Positions 25,859-34,979 of a stretch of DNA of 64,000 bases are shown in pieces. The notes under the pieces are model-generated. The model saw only the letters and a program-made list of their open reading frames with translations, did not search any database and was not told the DNA's origin. The stretch covers positions 372,001 through 436,000 of the forward strand of contig NZ_AQHN01000055.1 in the NCBI RefSeq assembly GCF_000359745.1, read 5' to 3'. Within the stretch, counting starts at the first letter, position 1; each line of letters begins with the position of its first letter. The position numbers were made by a program, and so were the translations under genes. Source of the stretch: Rhizobium freirei PRF 81 (GTDB lineage: Bacteria; Pseudomonadota; Alphaproteobacteria; Rhizobiales; Rhizobiaceae).

Positions 25859-27187
25859 ATGTCGGACCGTTTGAATGCCACCCCCAACGATTTGCGCGCC
25901 TTCTGGATGCCGTTTACGGCCAACCGTCAGTTCAAGAAGGAACCGCGCCTCTTCGTCGGCGCCAAGGATATGTACTACACCACCCATGACGGTCGGCAGG
26001 TACTGGACGGAACGGCGGGCCTGTGGTGCGTAAACGCAGGGCACTGCCGCCCGAAGATCACCGAAGCGATCCGCCAGCAGGCGGGCGAGCTCGACTATGC
26101 CCCCGCCTTCCAGCTCGGCCATCCCAAGGCCTTCGAACTGGCGAACCGCCTCGTCGATATCGCCCCCGAAGGCCTGGACCACGTCCTCTATACAAACTCC
26201 GGCTCTGAATCGGTCGAGACTGCGCTCAAGATCGCGCTTGCCTATCACCGCGTGAAGGGCAATGGCTCACGCTTCCGTCTCATTGGCCGCGAGCGCGGCT
26301 ATCACGGCGTCAACTTCGGCGGCATCTCCGTCGGCGGCATCGTCTCGAACCGCAAGATGTTCGGCACGCTCTTGACCGGCGTCGATCACATGCCGCACAC
26401 GCATCTGCCCGGCAAGAACAACTTCACGCGCGGCGAGCCCGAGCATGGCGGCGATATCGCGAGCGAACTCGAGCGCATCGTCACGCTGCACGATGCCTCG
26501 ACCATCGCGGCCGTCATCGTCGAGCCGGTTGCAGGCTCCACCGGCGTCCTCATTCCGCCGAAGGGCTATCTGCAGAAGCTGCGCGAAATCTGCACCAAGC
26601 ACGGCATCCTCCTGATCTTCGACGAAGTCATCACCGGCTTCGGCCGTCTGGGCGCTCCCTTCGCTGCTCAGTATTACGATGTGAAGCCTGATATGATCAC
26701 CACGGCCAAGGGCCTGACCAACGGCGTGATCCCGATGGGCGCGGTGTTCGTCACCTCGGAAATCCATGACGCCTTCATGCAGGGACCCGAGCACATGATC
26801 GAGTTCTTCCACGGCTACACCTATTCCGGCAATCCGATCGCCTCTGCCGCAGCGCTTGCGACGCTCGACACCTACAAGGAAGAAGGCCTGCTCACCCGCG
26901 CAGCCGAGCTTTCCGACTACTGGGCCGATGCCTTGCATTCGCTGAAGGACTGCCCGAACGTCATCGACATTAGAAACACCGGCCTGATCGGCGCCATCGA
27001 GCTCGACCCGATCGCAGGCGAGCCCACCAAACGCGCCTTCACCGCCTTCCTGAAGGCCTATGAAAAGGGCCTGCTGATCCGCACCACCGGCGACATCATC
27101 GCGCTTTCGCCACCGCTGATCATTGAGAAGCACCATATCGACGAGCTGTTCGGCAAGCTTCGCGAGATCCTGCAGAATAATATCTAA
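25859..27187 (+). CDS. Omega-amino acid--pyruvate aminotransferase
   Basis: This class III PLP-dependent aminotransferase transfers amino groups from beta-alanine or other omega-amino acids or amines to pyruvate. The 442-residue chain has DRLNATPNDLRAFWMPFTAN at its start, NSGSESVETALK (PLP phosphate loop), the ring-binding Asp in LLIFDEVITGFGRLG and the Schiff-base Lys in TTAKGLTNG. AGWLW-type motif GTAGLWCVNAGHCRP is typical of the beta-alanine--pyruvate subgroup. GGAG precedes the ATG at 25859. Natural substrate not proven. Confidence 0.92.
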   Translation: MSDRLNATPNDLRAFWMPFTANRQFKKEPRLFVGAKDMYYTTHDGRQVLDGTAGLWCVNAGHCRPKITEAIRQQAGELDYAPAFQLGHPKAFELANRLVDIAPEGLDHVLYTNSGSESVETALKIALAYHRVKGNGSRFRLIGRERGYHGVNFGGISVGGIVSNRKMFGTLLTGVDHMPHTHLPGKNNFTRGEPEHGGDIASELERIVTLHDASTIAAVIVEPVAGSTGVLIPPKGYLQKLREICTKHGILLIFDEVITGFGRLGAPFAAQYYDVKPDMITTAKGLTNGVIPMGAVFVTSEIHDAFMQGPEHMIEFFHGYTYSGNPIASAAALATLDTYKEEGLLTRAAELSDYWADALHSLKDCPNVIDIRNTGLIGAIELDPIAGEPTKRAFTAFLKAYEKGLLIRTTGDIIALSPPLIIEKHHIDELFGKLREILQNNI

Positions 27188-27247
27188 GGCGAAATCGCAC
27201 CATCTCGTCTCAATGAGGCAAAATGGTATCAGCGAATTCGAGGGCAT

Positions 27248-27287
27248 CCCCTCTCCCCGCTTGCGGGGAGAGGGTTAGGGTGAGGGG
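27248..27287 (+). repeat. 40-bp GC repeat, copy A
   Basis: CCCCTCTCCCCG, a short centre, CGGGGAGAGGG, then TTAGGGTGAGGGG. The same unit occurs twice more within 560 bases (27713-27752 inverted and 27802-27842 direct). It has the look of a REP-type intergenic palindrome. Confidence 0.85.
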
Positions 27288-27306
27288 CTGTTCATGGCGA
27301 TGTTAG

Positions 27307-27712
27307 ATGCGCGGTCCGGAGCCTAAAACCACGCAGCGCGCACGCAAGCCTCCGTCAGTCGGACAATGATGCCGAAGCGAAATTATGGTCGGAACTTCGC
27401 AACCGACGACTGAACGGCTTCAAATTCGTCCGGCGGTTTCCAATCGGTCCTTATTTCGCTGATTTCGTCTGTCGGGAGCGAACTCTCGTCATCGAAGTCG
27501 ATGGCAGCCAACATGCCGAGAACAGGCGTGACGCCATCCGCGATGAATTCATGACCTGCGAAGGTTGGTCTATCGCTCGCTTCTGGAATGTTGACGTTCT
27601 TACAGCTATGCCATCCGTTCTTGAAACCATCATAGCCATCTGTGATGGCAGATTGACCGAGGCGGTGGTGGCCCGTGACTTCAAGTTCCTTCCGGCAATG
27701 CCGCAGAAATAG
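27307..27712 (+). pseudogene. DUF559 endonuclease-like gene, frameshifted
   Basis: Starting at ATG 27307 the frame reads MRGPEPKTTQRARKP and then hits a stop. One frame over, the sequence continues from LRQSDNDAEAKLWSELRNR through FKFVRRFPIGPYFADFV and EVDGSQHAENRRD to IARFWNVDVL and a TAG at 27710. Together they form a full-length DUF559 protein of about 135 residues (Vsr/restriction-endonuclease-like fold). A single extra C near 27348-27353 explains the break; removing it restores RKLRQSDN. The gene is either decaying or the base is a sequencing error. It lies between copies A and B of the 40-bp repeat. Confidence 0.75.
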
Positions 27713-27752
27713 CCCCTCACCCCAACCCTCTCCCCGTTTTACGGGGAGAGGG
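27713..27752 (-). repeat. 40-bp GC repeat, copy B (inverted)
   Basis: CCCCTCACCCCAACCCTCTC followed by CCCG-TTTTA-CGGGGAGAGGG is the reverse of copies A and C. It begins directly after the DUF559 stop codon and, with copy C, could form a large cruciform or RNA hairpin. Confidence 0.85.
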
Positions 27753-27801
27753 AGTCTGTCGAACTCCCAAAACACCGTCCGATCAACAAATTCGGATAGA
27801 T

Positions 27802-27842
27802 CCCCTCTCCCCGTAAAACGGGGAGAGGGTTAGGGTGAGGGG
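27802..27842 (+). repeat. 40-bp GC repeat, copy C
   Basis: CCCCTCTCCCCG-TAAAA-CGGGGAGAGGG then TTAGGGTGAGGGG. Same orientation as copy A, 35 bases before the adenine deaminase start. The palindromic core could affect transcription into that gene. Confidence 0.85.
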
Positions 27843-27876
27843 TAATACGGAATCACAGCGGATGCAGGAAGACACC

Positions 27877-29574
27877 ATGACCACCAAACTCGAACGCTAT
27901 ATCGACCAAGGCGTCGGCCGGGAGCCTGCGGACATTGTCCTGAAGAACGGCCGCTTCTTCGATCTGGTGACCGGGGAGCTGGTCGCCTCGGACATCGCCA
28001 TTTGCGGCGACCGCATCGTCGGCACCTGCGGCACCTATCAAAGTCGCAAGGAGATCGACATCTCCGGCCGCATCGTCGTGCCCGGCTTCATCGACACCCA
28101 CCTACATATCGAATCCTCGCTGGTAACGCCGCATGAGTTCGATCGCTGCGTCCTACCCTATGGCGTCACGACCGTGATCTGCGATCCGCATGAGATCGCC
28201 AATGTGCTCGGCACCGAAGGCATCCGCTATTTCCTGGATTGCTCGCTCGAAACGATCATGGATATCCGCGTCCAGCTTTCCTCCTGCGTGCCGGCAACGC
28301 ATCTGGAAACCTCGGGCGCCGATCTGCCGATCGAAACGCTGCTGCCCTTCCGCAACCATCCGAAGGTGATCGGCCTTGCCGAATTCATGAATTTCCCCGG
28401 CGTGATCCACAAGGATCCCGTCTGCATGGCGAAGCTCGAAGCCTTCCAGGGTGGCCATATCGACGGCCACGCGCCGCTGCTGCGCGGCAACGACCTCAAC
28501 GGCTATCTCGCGGCCGGCATTCGCACGGAGCATGAATCGACGACCGCCGAAGAGGCGCTGGAGAAGATCCGCAAGGGCATGCAGGTGCTGGTGCGCGAAG
28601 GCTCCGTCTCCAAGGACCTGCATGCGCTGATGCCCATCATCACCGAGCGACTGTCGCCCCATCTTGCGCTCTGCACCGACGACCGCAACCCGCTCGATAT
28701 CGCCGAGCAGGGCCATCTCGATTACATGATCCGCACGGCAATCGCGCATGGCGTGGAGCCGCTCGCGATCTATCGCGCAGCCTCCATCTCCGCCGCCCGC
28801 GCCTTCGGCCTGCGGGATCGCGGCTTGGTGGCGCCCGGCTGGCGCGCCGATCTCGTCGTCATCGACAGCCTCGAAAACTGCAAGGCCGAGATTGTCTTCT
28901 CCGCAGGCAGACGGGTGACAGCCGAACTCTTCGCGACCCGCAAATCTGTCGACCCGGTCGGTCTTGACAGCGTCAAGGCCCGTCCGATCAACGCCGCTGA
29001 TTTCGGTGTTCCGGTCAGCGAGGGCGAAAGCTCCGTCATCGGGGTGATGCCCGGCAAGATCATCACCCAACATCGCCGTTATCGCCTGCCGACCAACGGC
29101 AACCAGACCGATATCGATCTCGGCAATGATGTCATCAAGGTCGCCGTCATCGAACGCCACGGCAAGAACGGCAATCACGCCAACGGCTTCGTCCAGGGTT
29201 TTGGTCTGAAGAAGGGCGCGATCGCCTCGACCGTCGGTCACGACAGCCACAATATCTGCGTCGTTGGCGTCAATGAGGACGATATGGCACTTGCAGCCAA
29301 TCGCCTCAGCGACATCAACGGCGGCTTCGTCGTCGTTGAAGATGGTGTCGTGACAGGTGAAATCGCCCTGCCCATCGCCGGGCTGATGAGCCTGGAGCCC
29401 TATGAAAGCGTGCGCGATACATTGCATCATCTGCGCCAGGCGGCCTATGCCCTCGGCGCGACGCTGGAGGAACCCTTCCTGCAGCTCGCCTTCCTGCCCC
29501 TGCCCGTCATCCCGCATCTGAAAATATCGGACAGAGGTCTTGTCGACGTCGACAAGTTCATGCTGATCGGCTGA
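27877..29574 (+). CDS. ade: Adenine deaminase
   Basis: This amidohydrolase converts adenine to hypoxanthine. The 565-residue chain has the metal-binding [17 protein letters not shown] (about residues 67-83), [37 protein letters not shown] and CTDDRNP motifs of bacterial Ade enzymes, and the C-terminal [17 protein letters not shown] precedes ATG 27877; the in-frame ATG at 27862 overlaps that RBS. Hypoxanthine would feed the xanthine dehydrogenase encoded 30 kb away in the same window. Confidence 0.96.
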   Translation: MTTKLERYIDQGVGREPADIVLKNGRFFDLVTGELVASDIAICGDRIVGTCGTYQSRKEIDISGRIVVPGFIDTHLHIESSLVTPHEFDRCVLPYGVTTVICDPHEIANVLGTEGIRYFLDCSLETIMDIRVQLSSCVPATHLETSGADLPIETLLPFRNHPKVIGLAEFMNFPGVIHKDPVCMAKLEAFQGGHIDGHAPLLRGNDLNGYLAAGIRTEHESTTAEEALEKIRKGMQVLVREGSVSKDLHALMPIITERLSPHLALCTDDRNPLDIAEQGHLDYMIRTAIAHGVEPLAIYRAASISAARAFGLRDRGLVAPGWRADLVVIDSLENCKAEIVFSAGRRVTAELFATRKSVDPVGLDSVKARPINAADFGVPVSEGESSVIGVMPGKIITQHRRYRLPTNGNQTDIDLGNDVIKVAVIERHGKNGNHANGFVQGFGLKKGAIASTVGHDSHNICVVGVNEDDMALAANRLSDINGGFVVVEDGVVTGEIALPIAGLMSLEPYESVRDTLHHLRQAAYALGATLEEPFLQLAFLPLPVIPHLKISDRGLVDVDKFMLIG

Positions 29575-29712
29575 TCGGGCGAGCCTGCCGCAATAAACAT
29601 CCGGCGGATCGCAATTTGTGTCGCGAAGATATCGGCAACCAAACAATTCGAGCCCCGGGGCTTCAATTGATGAAAGCCGATTGCTATCTTTCTTCTACGA
29701 TATGAAAACCGT

Positions 29713-29819
29713 CTAGAGCAATTCCAGGAAAAGTGCGCAGCGGTTTTCCGTCCGGAATTGCTGGAGAATAAAGAGATAGAGCAGTTCGGAGATTTCGTGA
29801 AAAGCTGAACCGCTCGAGT
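29713..29819 (+). repeat. Rhizobial palindromic intergenic repeat, family 1 copy a
   Basis: Begins TAGAGCAATTCCAGGAAAAG, contains GCGGTTTTCCGTCCGGAATT and ends near GAACCGCTCGAG. The AATTCC/GGAATT arms make it palindromic. Matching copies lie at 30386-30482 (inverted), 37867-37972 and, diverged, 61617-61715. It is of the same general kind as RIME-type elements of rhizobia. Confidence 0.75.
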
Positions 29820-29835
29820 CCTTGAAAGAACAATC

Positions 29836-30036
29836 GTGACAAAGCTTGAGCAGATTGAGAAAAACATTGTCGATTTGGCGCCGGAAGACTTTAAGGCATT
29901 TACCGAATGGTTCGAAGCCCTGAAGGCGACCCGTTGGGACAGGCAGATCGAAGCTGATGCAGGTGCCGGCAAGCTGGACCGGCTGGCGGACGGAGCCCTT
30001 GCCGATTTTCGCGCCGGAAAGACGCGACCGCTTTGA
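29836..30036 (+). CDS. Putative antitoxin of a small TA pair
   Basis: The 66-residue product (MTKLEQIEKNIVDLAPEDFK at its start, DGALADFRAGKTRPL at its end) resembles the small antitoxin-like proteins paired with RelE/ParE-type toxins: an N-terminal helical part and a flexible C-terminal tail. It starts with GTG and its stop overlaps the next gene's TTG start (TTGA), giving translational coupling. No classical DNA-binding domain is obvious. The pair is enclosed by inverted copies of a palindromic repeat. Assignment rests mainly on gene arrangement. Confidence 0.6.
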   Translation: MTKLEQIEKNIVDLAPEDFKAFTEWFEALKATRWDRQIEADAGAGKLDRLADGALADFRAGKTRPL

Positions 30037-30287
30037 AGCATCACGCCGCGCCACGATTTTGGCAGGCTTATGAAATGTTGCCGAAGCATGTGCAGGAACT
30101 CGCCGACCGCAACTTCGAACTGCTGAAATCAAATCCGAGGCATCCCTCGCTCCATCTTAAGCAGGTAGGTCGTTTCTGGTCGGCACGGGTCGGGATTTCC
30201 TGGCGAGCGCTTGCCGTCGCTGATGGCGACGATCTCGTTTGGTTCTGGATCGGCTCCCACACCGATTACGACAAGCTCATTCGCTAA
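30033..30287 (+). CDS. Putative RelE/ParE-superfamily toxin
   Basis: The 84-residue product has the compact RelE/ParE layout: helix-rich N-terminus (PKHVQELADRNFELLKSNP), then LKQVGRFWSARVGISWRALA, where the basic and aromatic residues of the family usually sit, and a last strand DDLVWFWIGSHTDYDKLI. Such proteins are usually mRNA endonucleases or gyrase inhibitors, but the target is not predictable. TTG at 30033 overlaps the antitoxin stop; an internal ATG at 30072 would remove the first helix. Confidence 0.65.
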   Translation: MKHHAAPRFWQAYEMLPKHVQELADRNFELLKSNPRHPSLHLKQVGRFWSARVGISWRALAVADGDDLVWFWIGSHTDYDKLIR

Positions 30288-30385
30288 AGCATGTCGTGCG
30301 GAGGCTTTGCGACGCCGGCATGCGTAAAATCAAAGATCTAAAGCGCGAGAAGCGCATCAGAAAGATCGCGGCGTGCCTTAGATCA

Positions 30386-30482
30386 TTTCCGCTCTTCTTC
30401 GAATCGCGAGAACGCTCTACCTCCTTGTTTTTTGCGCATTCCGGACGGAAAACCGCCGCGCACTTTTCCTGAAATTGCTCTA
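30386..30482 (-). repeat. Palindromic intergenic repeat, family 1 copy b (inverted)
   Basis: Reads ATTCCGGACGGAAAACCGC, then GCGCACTTTTCCTGAAATTG and CTCTAA, the reverse complement of copy a with a few changes. It closes the toxin-antitoxin-like pair on its right side and abuts the stop codon of the alpha-glucosidase gene. The 30288-30385 stretch before it also contains palindromic, repeat-like sequence (GCATGTCG ... CGCCGGCATGC). Confidence 0.75.
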
Positions 30483-30483
30483 A

Positions 30484-32130
30484 CTACCCCATCTGTGCAC
30501 AGAACACATCCAGCGCTGCAAGCGCCACCGTCGACCCTGCGTCGGCGGTGGTGAACCCCGGCATGGCGATCGTCTTGCCCAGCTTGATATCCTTGGGCAA
30601 AACGACCTTCACCGGCTTGCGGGACAGATTAAAGACGAACAGCAGCGTTCCGCCATCCTTGGAGCGTGTGAAGGCAAGAACATCCTCCTCGGTGTCGAGG
30701 AAAGTCATGTCGCCATCGCGCAAGGCGGCATGCGCGGAACGGAAGGCCAATGTCTGCCGATAGTGATGCAGCACGGAATCCTTGTCCGCCTCCTGCCTGT
30801 CCGCCGCAAGCGCCGCATGCTGGTAGGGAACGGGCAGCCACGACTTGTCGGCCGTCGTAAAGCCGGCATGGGCGCGGCTCGCCTCCCACGGCATCGGCGT
30901 ACGGCATCCGTCACGTCCCTTGAAAGCCGGCCAGAAGCGGATGCCGTAGGGATCGCGCAGATCCTCGAAGGCAAGCTCGGCCTCGGGCAGGCCCAGCTCC
31001 TCGCCCTGATAGAGGCAGATCGAGCCGCGCAGAGTCGAAAGCAGCGAGATCGCAAGCTTTGCGACGCGCGGCTGCTCTTCCTCCGTTTCGGCAAAGCGGC
31101 TGACATGGCGCTGGACGTCGTGGTTCGAAAAAGCCCAGCAGACCCAGCCGTCGACCACGTTGTCCTGGAAGTCGCTGACGCAACGGCGGAAGTGTGCCGG
31201 CGTGAAATCGGGGCCCAAAAGGTCGAAGGTATAGCACATATGCAGCTTGTCGCCGCCGCTTGTATAGGCGGCCACAGTCTGCAGCGAGCGGGCGCCGTCG
31301 CCCACTTCGCCGACCGTCGCGCGGTTCTCGTATCGATCGAGCAATGCCCGGAAGCGCTTCAGGAAGCCGATATTCTCCGGCTGTGTCTTGTCGTAGAGAT
31401 GGTTCTGCATCCCGTAAGGGTTGCTCTCGGGGGCATCGAGCCCGCTCGTCGCGACAAGCGCCGCCGGATTGTCCCGCAATTTCTTGTCGCAGAAATAGTA
31501 GTTCACCGTATCCAGGCGGAAGCCGTCCACGCCACGGTCGAGCCAGAATCTCACGGCCGAAAGCACTGCGTCCTGAACCTCGGGATGGTGAAAATTCAGG
31601 TCCGGCTGCGAGGTCAGGAAGTTGTGCTGGTAATATTGCCGGCGCACGCCGTCCCATTCCCAGCCCGGCCCGCCGAAGATCGACAGCCAGTTGTTCGGCG
31701 CCGTGCCGTCCGGCTTCGGATCTGCCCAGACGTACCAATCCGCCTTCGGATTGTCACGGCTTGCCCGGCTCTCCACGAACCAGGGATGCCGATCCGAGGT
31801 GTGCGAAATGACCTGATCGATGATGACCTTGAGCCCCAGCTCGTGCGCTGCCGCCATCATCTCGCCGAAATCGGCAAGCGTGCCGAAAATCGGATCGACA
31901 TCGCAATAATCGGCGACGTCATAGCCCATATCGGCCATCGGCGAAGTGAAGAAAGGCGCCAGCCAGATCGCATCGACTCCGAGCGCGGCAATGTGAGGCA
32001 GGCGTCGGGTAATCCCCTTTATGTCGCCGAGCCCGTTGGCATCCGTGTCTTGAAACGACCGCGGGTAGACCTGATAGATTACCGCCCCGCGCCACCAATC
32101 GGCCTGCGCCGCTTTATTCGTCGATTTCAT
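30484..32130 (-). CDS. aglA: Alpha-glucosidase, GH13 family
   Basis: A 548-residue cytosolic glycoside hydrolase that releases glucose from alpha-glucosides such as sucrose, maltose or trehalulose. The GH13 signature regions are clear: VIIDQVISHTSDRHPWF (region I), DGFRLDTVNYYF with the nucleophile Asp, ATVGEVGDG with the acid/base Glu, and FSNHDVQRHVSR with the stabilising Asp. The start WWRGAVIYQVYPRSF lies 12 residues in. GAGG precedes ATG 32130. S. meliloti AglA is the closest known type, but here no aglEFGK transporter adjoins; the divergent neighbour is a peptide importer. Confidence 0.92.
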   Translation of the reverse strand: MKSTNKAAQADWWRGAVIYQVYPRSFQDTDANGLGDIKGITRRLPHIAALGVDAIWLAPFFTSPMADMGYDVADYCDVDPIFGTLADFGEMMAAAHELGLKVIIDQVISHTSDRHPWFVESRASRDNPKADWYVWADPKPDGTAPNNWLSIFGGPGWEWDGVRRQYYQHNFLTSQPDLNFHHPEVQDAVLSAVRFWLDRGVDGFRLDTVNYYFCDKKLRDNPAALVATSGLDAPESNPYGMQNHLYDKTQPENIGFLKRFRALLDRYENRATVGEVGDGARSLQTVAAYTSGGDKLHMCYTFDLLGPDFTPAHFRRCVSDFQDNVVDGWVCWAFSNHDVQRHVSRFAETEEEQPRVAKLAISLLSTLRGSICLYQGEELGLPEAELAFEDLRDPYGIRFWPAFKGRDGCRTPMPWEASRAHAGFTTADKSWLPVPYQHAALAADRQEADKDSVLHHYRQTLAFRSAHAALRDGDMTFLDTEEDVLAFTRSKDGGTLLFVFNLSRKPVKVVLPKDIKLGKTIAMPGFTTADAGSTVALAALDVFCAQMG

Positions 32131-32423
32131 CAAGCCGCCTCGATATCGCACAAGGCTTCCCAGTTTGCATACTCGGACGCGGGCGGCAAGCCGCAATCAG
32201 TGGCTGGTCCGAATGCTACTGGCGAGCGTGTAAATTCGCGCTATCAATTTTAGAGATTTATCAACATGGAAGTTCGCAGCTGGATCGTGTCCGTCTCTTT
32301 TGGGCTTGAATGCGACGCGGCTTCGGATAACTTCCGCCACTGACCCGCAAGGATGGGTCGCCTGAGGATCAAAAATACCCCTGTAAAATCAGGGACAATA
32401 ACTCCAGAAAGGTGGGAAAACAT

Positions 32424-34004
32424 ATGACTCATATCGCCAGAAAATTCCTAGCGACGGCTCTCGTCAGCACGGTATTGAGCTTCTCCGCACATGCCGCGAC
32501 CCTCAATATCCACAATGGCGGCGACCCGACTTCGCTCGACCCGCAAAAGATTTCCGGCGATTGGGAGAACCGCATCGACGGCGATATTTTCGAAGGTCTG
32601 GTGACTGAGGATCCCAAGGACAATCCCATTCCGGGCCAGGCTGCGAGCTGGACCATTTCCCCCGACCAGAAGGTCTATACCTTCAAGCTGCGCGACGGCA
32701 TCAAGTGGTCCGACGGCCACCCGGTCACCGCTCAGGATTTCGTCTTTGCATTTCAGCGCCTGATGGATCCGAAGACTGCCGCCCAGTACGCCTACCTGCA
32801 ATACACGATCAAGAACGCGGAAAAGATCAACAAGGGCGAGATCAAGGATCTGAGCCAGCTGGGCGTCAAGGCAATCGACGACAAGACGCTGGAAATCACG
32901 CTCGAGAACCCGACGCCCTACTTCCTCAACGCCTTGATGCACTACACGGCCTATCCGCTGCCGAAGCATGTCGTCGAAGCCAAGGGCGACCAATGGGTCA
33001 AGATCGAGAATATCGTCACCAATGGCGCCTATAAGCCGGTGGAGTGGGTGCCGGGCTCGCATGTCACCAACGTCAAGAACGATCAGTATTATGACGCCAA
33101 GGACGTGAAGATCGACAAGGTGAACTTCTACACACTGGAAGATCAGGCAGCCGCCCTGAAGCGCTATCGCGCCGGCGAATTCGATGTCGTCACCTCGTTT
33201 CCCGCCGATCAGTATGAATGGCTTCAGAAGAACCTTCCAGGCCAGGCGCATGTGGTGCCGTTCCTTGGCACCTATTACTACGTCCTGAACGCCACCAAGC
33301 CGCCCTTCAACGACAAGCGCGTTCGTCAGGCTCTCTCCATGGCCGTCAACCGCGAGGTCATCGGTCCGAAGATCCTCGGCACCGGCGAGTTGCCGATGTA
33401 TTCCTGGGTGCCGCCGGGTACGGCCAATTACGGCGAACCGGCCTATGTGAGCTGGAAGGACGAACCCTACAAGCAGAAGGTCGAAGAGGCCAAGAAGCTG
33501 CTGAAGGAAGCAGGCTTCGGCCCCGATCATCCGCTGAAGGCACAGCTTCGCTACAACACCAACGACAACCACAAGCGCATTGCAGTCGCGATCGCCGCCA
33601 TGTGGAAGCCGCTCGGCGTCGATGTTGAGCTCTACAACACCGAAACCAAGGTGCATTACGATGGAATGAAGCGCGGTGAAGTGGAGATCGGCCGTGCCGG
33701 CTGGCTCGCCGACTACAACGACCCGATCAACTTCCTCAGCCTGCTCTCGACCGGCGTCGACATGAATTACGGCCGCTGGAGCAATCCGAAATACGACGCA
33801 CTGATCACTCAGGGCAATGAGCAGACCGACCTGAAGAAGCGCGCCGAGATCTACAAGCAGGCCGAGCAACTGGCCCTCGACGATAGCGCCGCGATCCCGA
33901 TCTACTACTACGTTTCCCAGAACATCGTCGCCCCGAAGGTCCAGGGCTTCGTCGACAACATTCAAGACATCCACCGCACGCGCTGGCTGTCGATCAAAGA
34001 ATAA
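32424..34004 (+). CDS. oppA: Oligopeptide ABC transporter substrate-binding protein OppA
   Basis: This periplasmic peptide receptor (SBP family 5) has a signal peptide of about 25 residues ending in SAHAA and 526 residues in all. Conserved blocks include LNIHNGGDPTSLDPQKISGD, FKLRDGIKWSDGHPVTAQDF and NPTPYFLNAL. AGGTGG before ATG 32424 supports the start over a GTG at 32412. It opens the oppABCDF operon. A strong hairpin between oppA and oppB suggests that the receptor is made in excess over the membrane parts. Confidence 0.95.
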   Translation: MTHIARKFLATALVSTVLSFSAHAATLNIHNGGDPTSLDPQKISGDWENRIDGDIFEGLVTEDPKDNPIPGQAASWTISPDQKVYTFKLRDGIKWSDGHPVTAQDFVFAFQRLMDPKTAAQYAYLQYTIKNAEKINKGEIKDLSQLGVKAIDDKTLEITLENPTPYFLNALMHYTAYPLPKHVVEAKGDQWVKIENIVTNGAYKPVEWVPGSHVTNVKNDQYYDAKDVKIDKVNFYTLEDQAAALKRYRAGEFDVVTSFPADQYEWLQKNLPGQAHVVPFLGTYYYVLNATKPPFNDKRVRQALSMAVNREVIGPKILGTGELPMYSWVPPGTANYGEPAYVSWKDEPYKQKVEEAKKLLKEAGFGPDHPLKAQLRYNTNDNHKRIAVAIAAMWKPLGVDVELYNTETKVHYDGMKRGEVEIGRAGWLADYNDPINFLSLLSTGVDMNYGRWSNPKYDALITQGNEQTDLKKRAEIYKQAEQLALDDSAAIPIYYYVSQNIVAPKVQGFVDNIQDIHRTRWLSIKE

Positions 34005-34013
34005 TTGGGAACA

Positions 34014-34045
34014 GCCTCCCTCCCGGGCAAAAGCGGGAGGGAGGC
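34014..34045 (+). promoter_or_regulatory. Intercistronic hairpin covering the oppB RBS
   Basis: A perfect 12-bp stem (GCCTCCCTCCCG with CGGGAGGGAGGC, loop of eight) ends ten bases before the oppB ATG. No T-run follows, so it is not a classical terminator. The right arm contains GGGAGGGAGG, the only good ribosome-binding sequence for oppB, so the stem should both protect oppA mRNA and limit oppB translation. Confidence 0.75.
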
Positions 34046-34055
34046 GTCTAAGACC

Positions 34056-34979
34056 ATGTTTGGCTATGCTCTCCGTCGTCTGCTGTCGACAATCCCCGTC
34101 ATGTGGATTGCCGTAACGGTATGCTTTTTCATTCTGCGTCTCGCTCCCGGCGGCCCCTTCGATGGCGAAAGGCCATTGCCGCCGGAAGTCAAAGCCAACC
34201 TCGCGGCTCATTACAACCTCGATAAGCCCCTGGTTGAGCAATACCTGATCTATGTCGGCGACGTCATGAAGGGCGACCTTGGCCCCTCTTTCGCCAATCA
34301 GGATTTCACCGTCACCCAACAGATCATGTCCGGCTTCCCCTATACGCTGACCATCGGCGGCGCTGCCTTCGTGCTCGCAACCGTCGTCGGCGTGTTCATA
34401 GGCTGTCTCGGGGCGCTTTATCAGAACCGTGCGGCCGACTATTGGCTGGGCGGCGGGCTCCTCATCGGCCTGGTCATGCCGAGCTTCCTGATCGCTCCGA
34501 TCCTTCAGCTCGTCTTCGGCAACACGCTCGGCTGGCTGCCGGTCGGCGGCTGGGGCGACGGCTCGATCAAATTCCTGATCCTGCCAATCATCGTGCTGAC
34601 GCTGCCGCATGCGGCCCGCATCTCGCGGCTGATGCGCGGCTCTATGATCGAGGTGATGGGCCAGAACTTCATCCGCACCGCCAAGGCCAAGGGTATCGGC
34701 CCGCGGCTGACGATCATGCGCCACGCATTGAAACCAGCCATGATGCCCGTCGTCTCCTATCTCGGACCGGCGGCAAGCTATCTGCTCACCGGTTCGCTGG
34801 TCGTCGAAAGCATTTTCGGCCTCCCCGGCGTCGGCCGCTACTTCGTTGGCGCAGCCCTTAACCGTGACTACGGCATGGTCCTCGGCACGGTCATTTTCTA
34901 CATGGTCCTGATCGTGGTCCTCAACCTGCTGGTCGACATCGCCTATGCCTGGCTCGACCCGAAAGTGAGAATGCGATGA
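34056..34979 (+). CDS. oppB: Oligopeptide ABC transporter permease OppB
   Basis: The 307-residue inner-membrane permease begins MFGYALRRLLSTIPVMWIAV and has six membrane segments. RLAPGGPFDGERPLPPEV matches the OppB N-terminal periplasmic block, and the ATPase-contact EAA loop (FIRTAKAKGIGPRLTIMRHA) lies near residues 205-224. It overlaps oppC by four bases (ATGA). The frame is open upstream through the hairpin, but the family's N-terminus supports 34056. Confidence 0.94.
   Translation: MFGYALRRLLSTIPVMWIAVTVCFFILRLAPGGPFDGERPLPPEVKANLAAHYNLDKPLVEQYLIYVGDVMKGDLGPSFANQDFTVTQQIMSGFPYTLTIGGAAFVLATVVGVFIGCLGALYQNRAADYWLGGGLLIGLVMPSFLIAPILQLVFGNTLGWLPVGGWGDGSIKFLILPIIVLTLPHAARISRLMRGSMIEVMGQNFIRTAKAKGIGPRLTIMRHALKPAMMPVVSYLGPAASYLLTGSLVVESIFGLPGVGRYFVGAALNRDYGMVLGTVIFYMVLIVVLNLLVDIAYAWLDPKVRMR

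Noticed and set aside
29836-30287. Full mobile element with transposase around the TA-like pair
   Set aside because: Only inverted palindromic repeats are present; no transposase frame and no obvious target-site duplication, so only a repeat-bounded arrangement is reported.
32448-34724. 758-codon minus-strand frame opposite oppA-oppB
   Set aside because: Shadow frame spanning two real genes and their spacer; composition is His/Asp/Val-rich as expected for GC-rich antisense translation.
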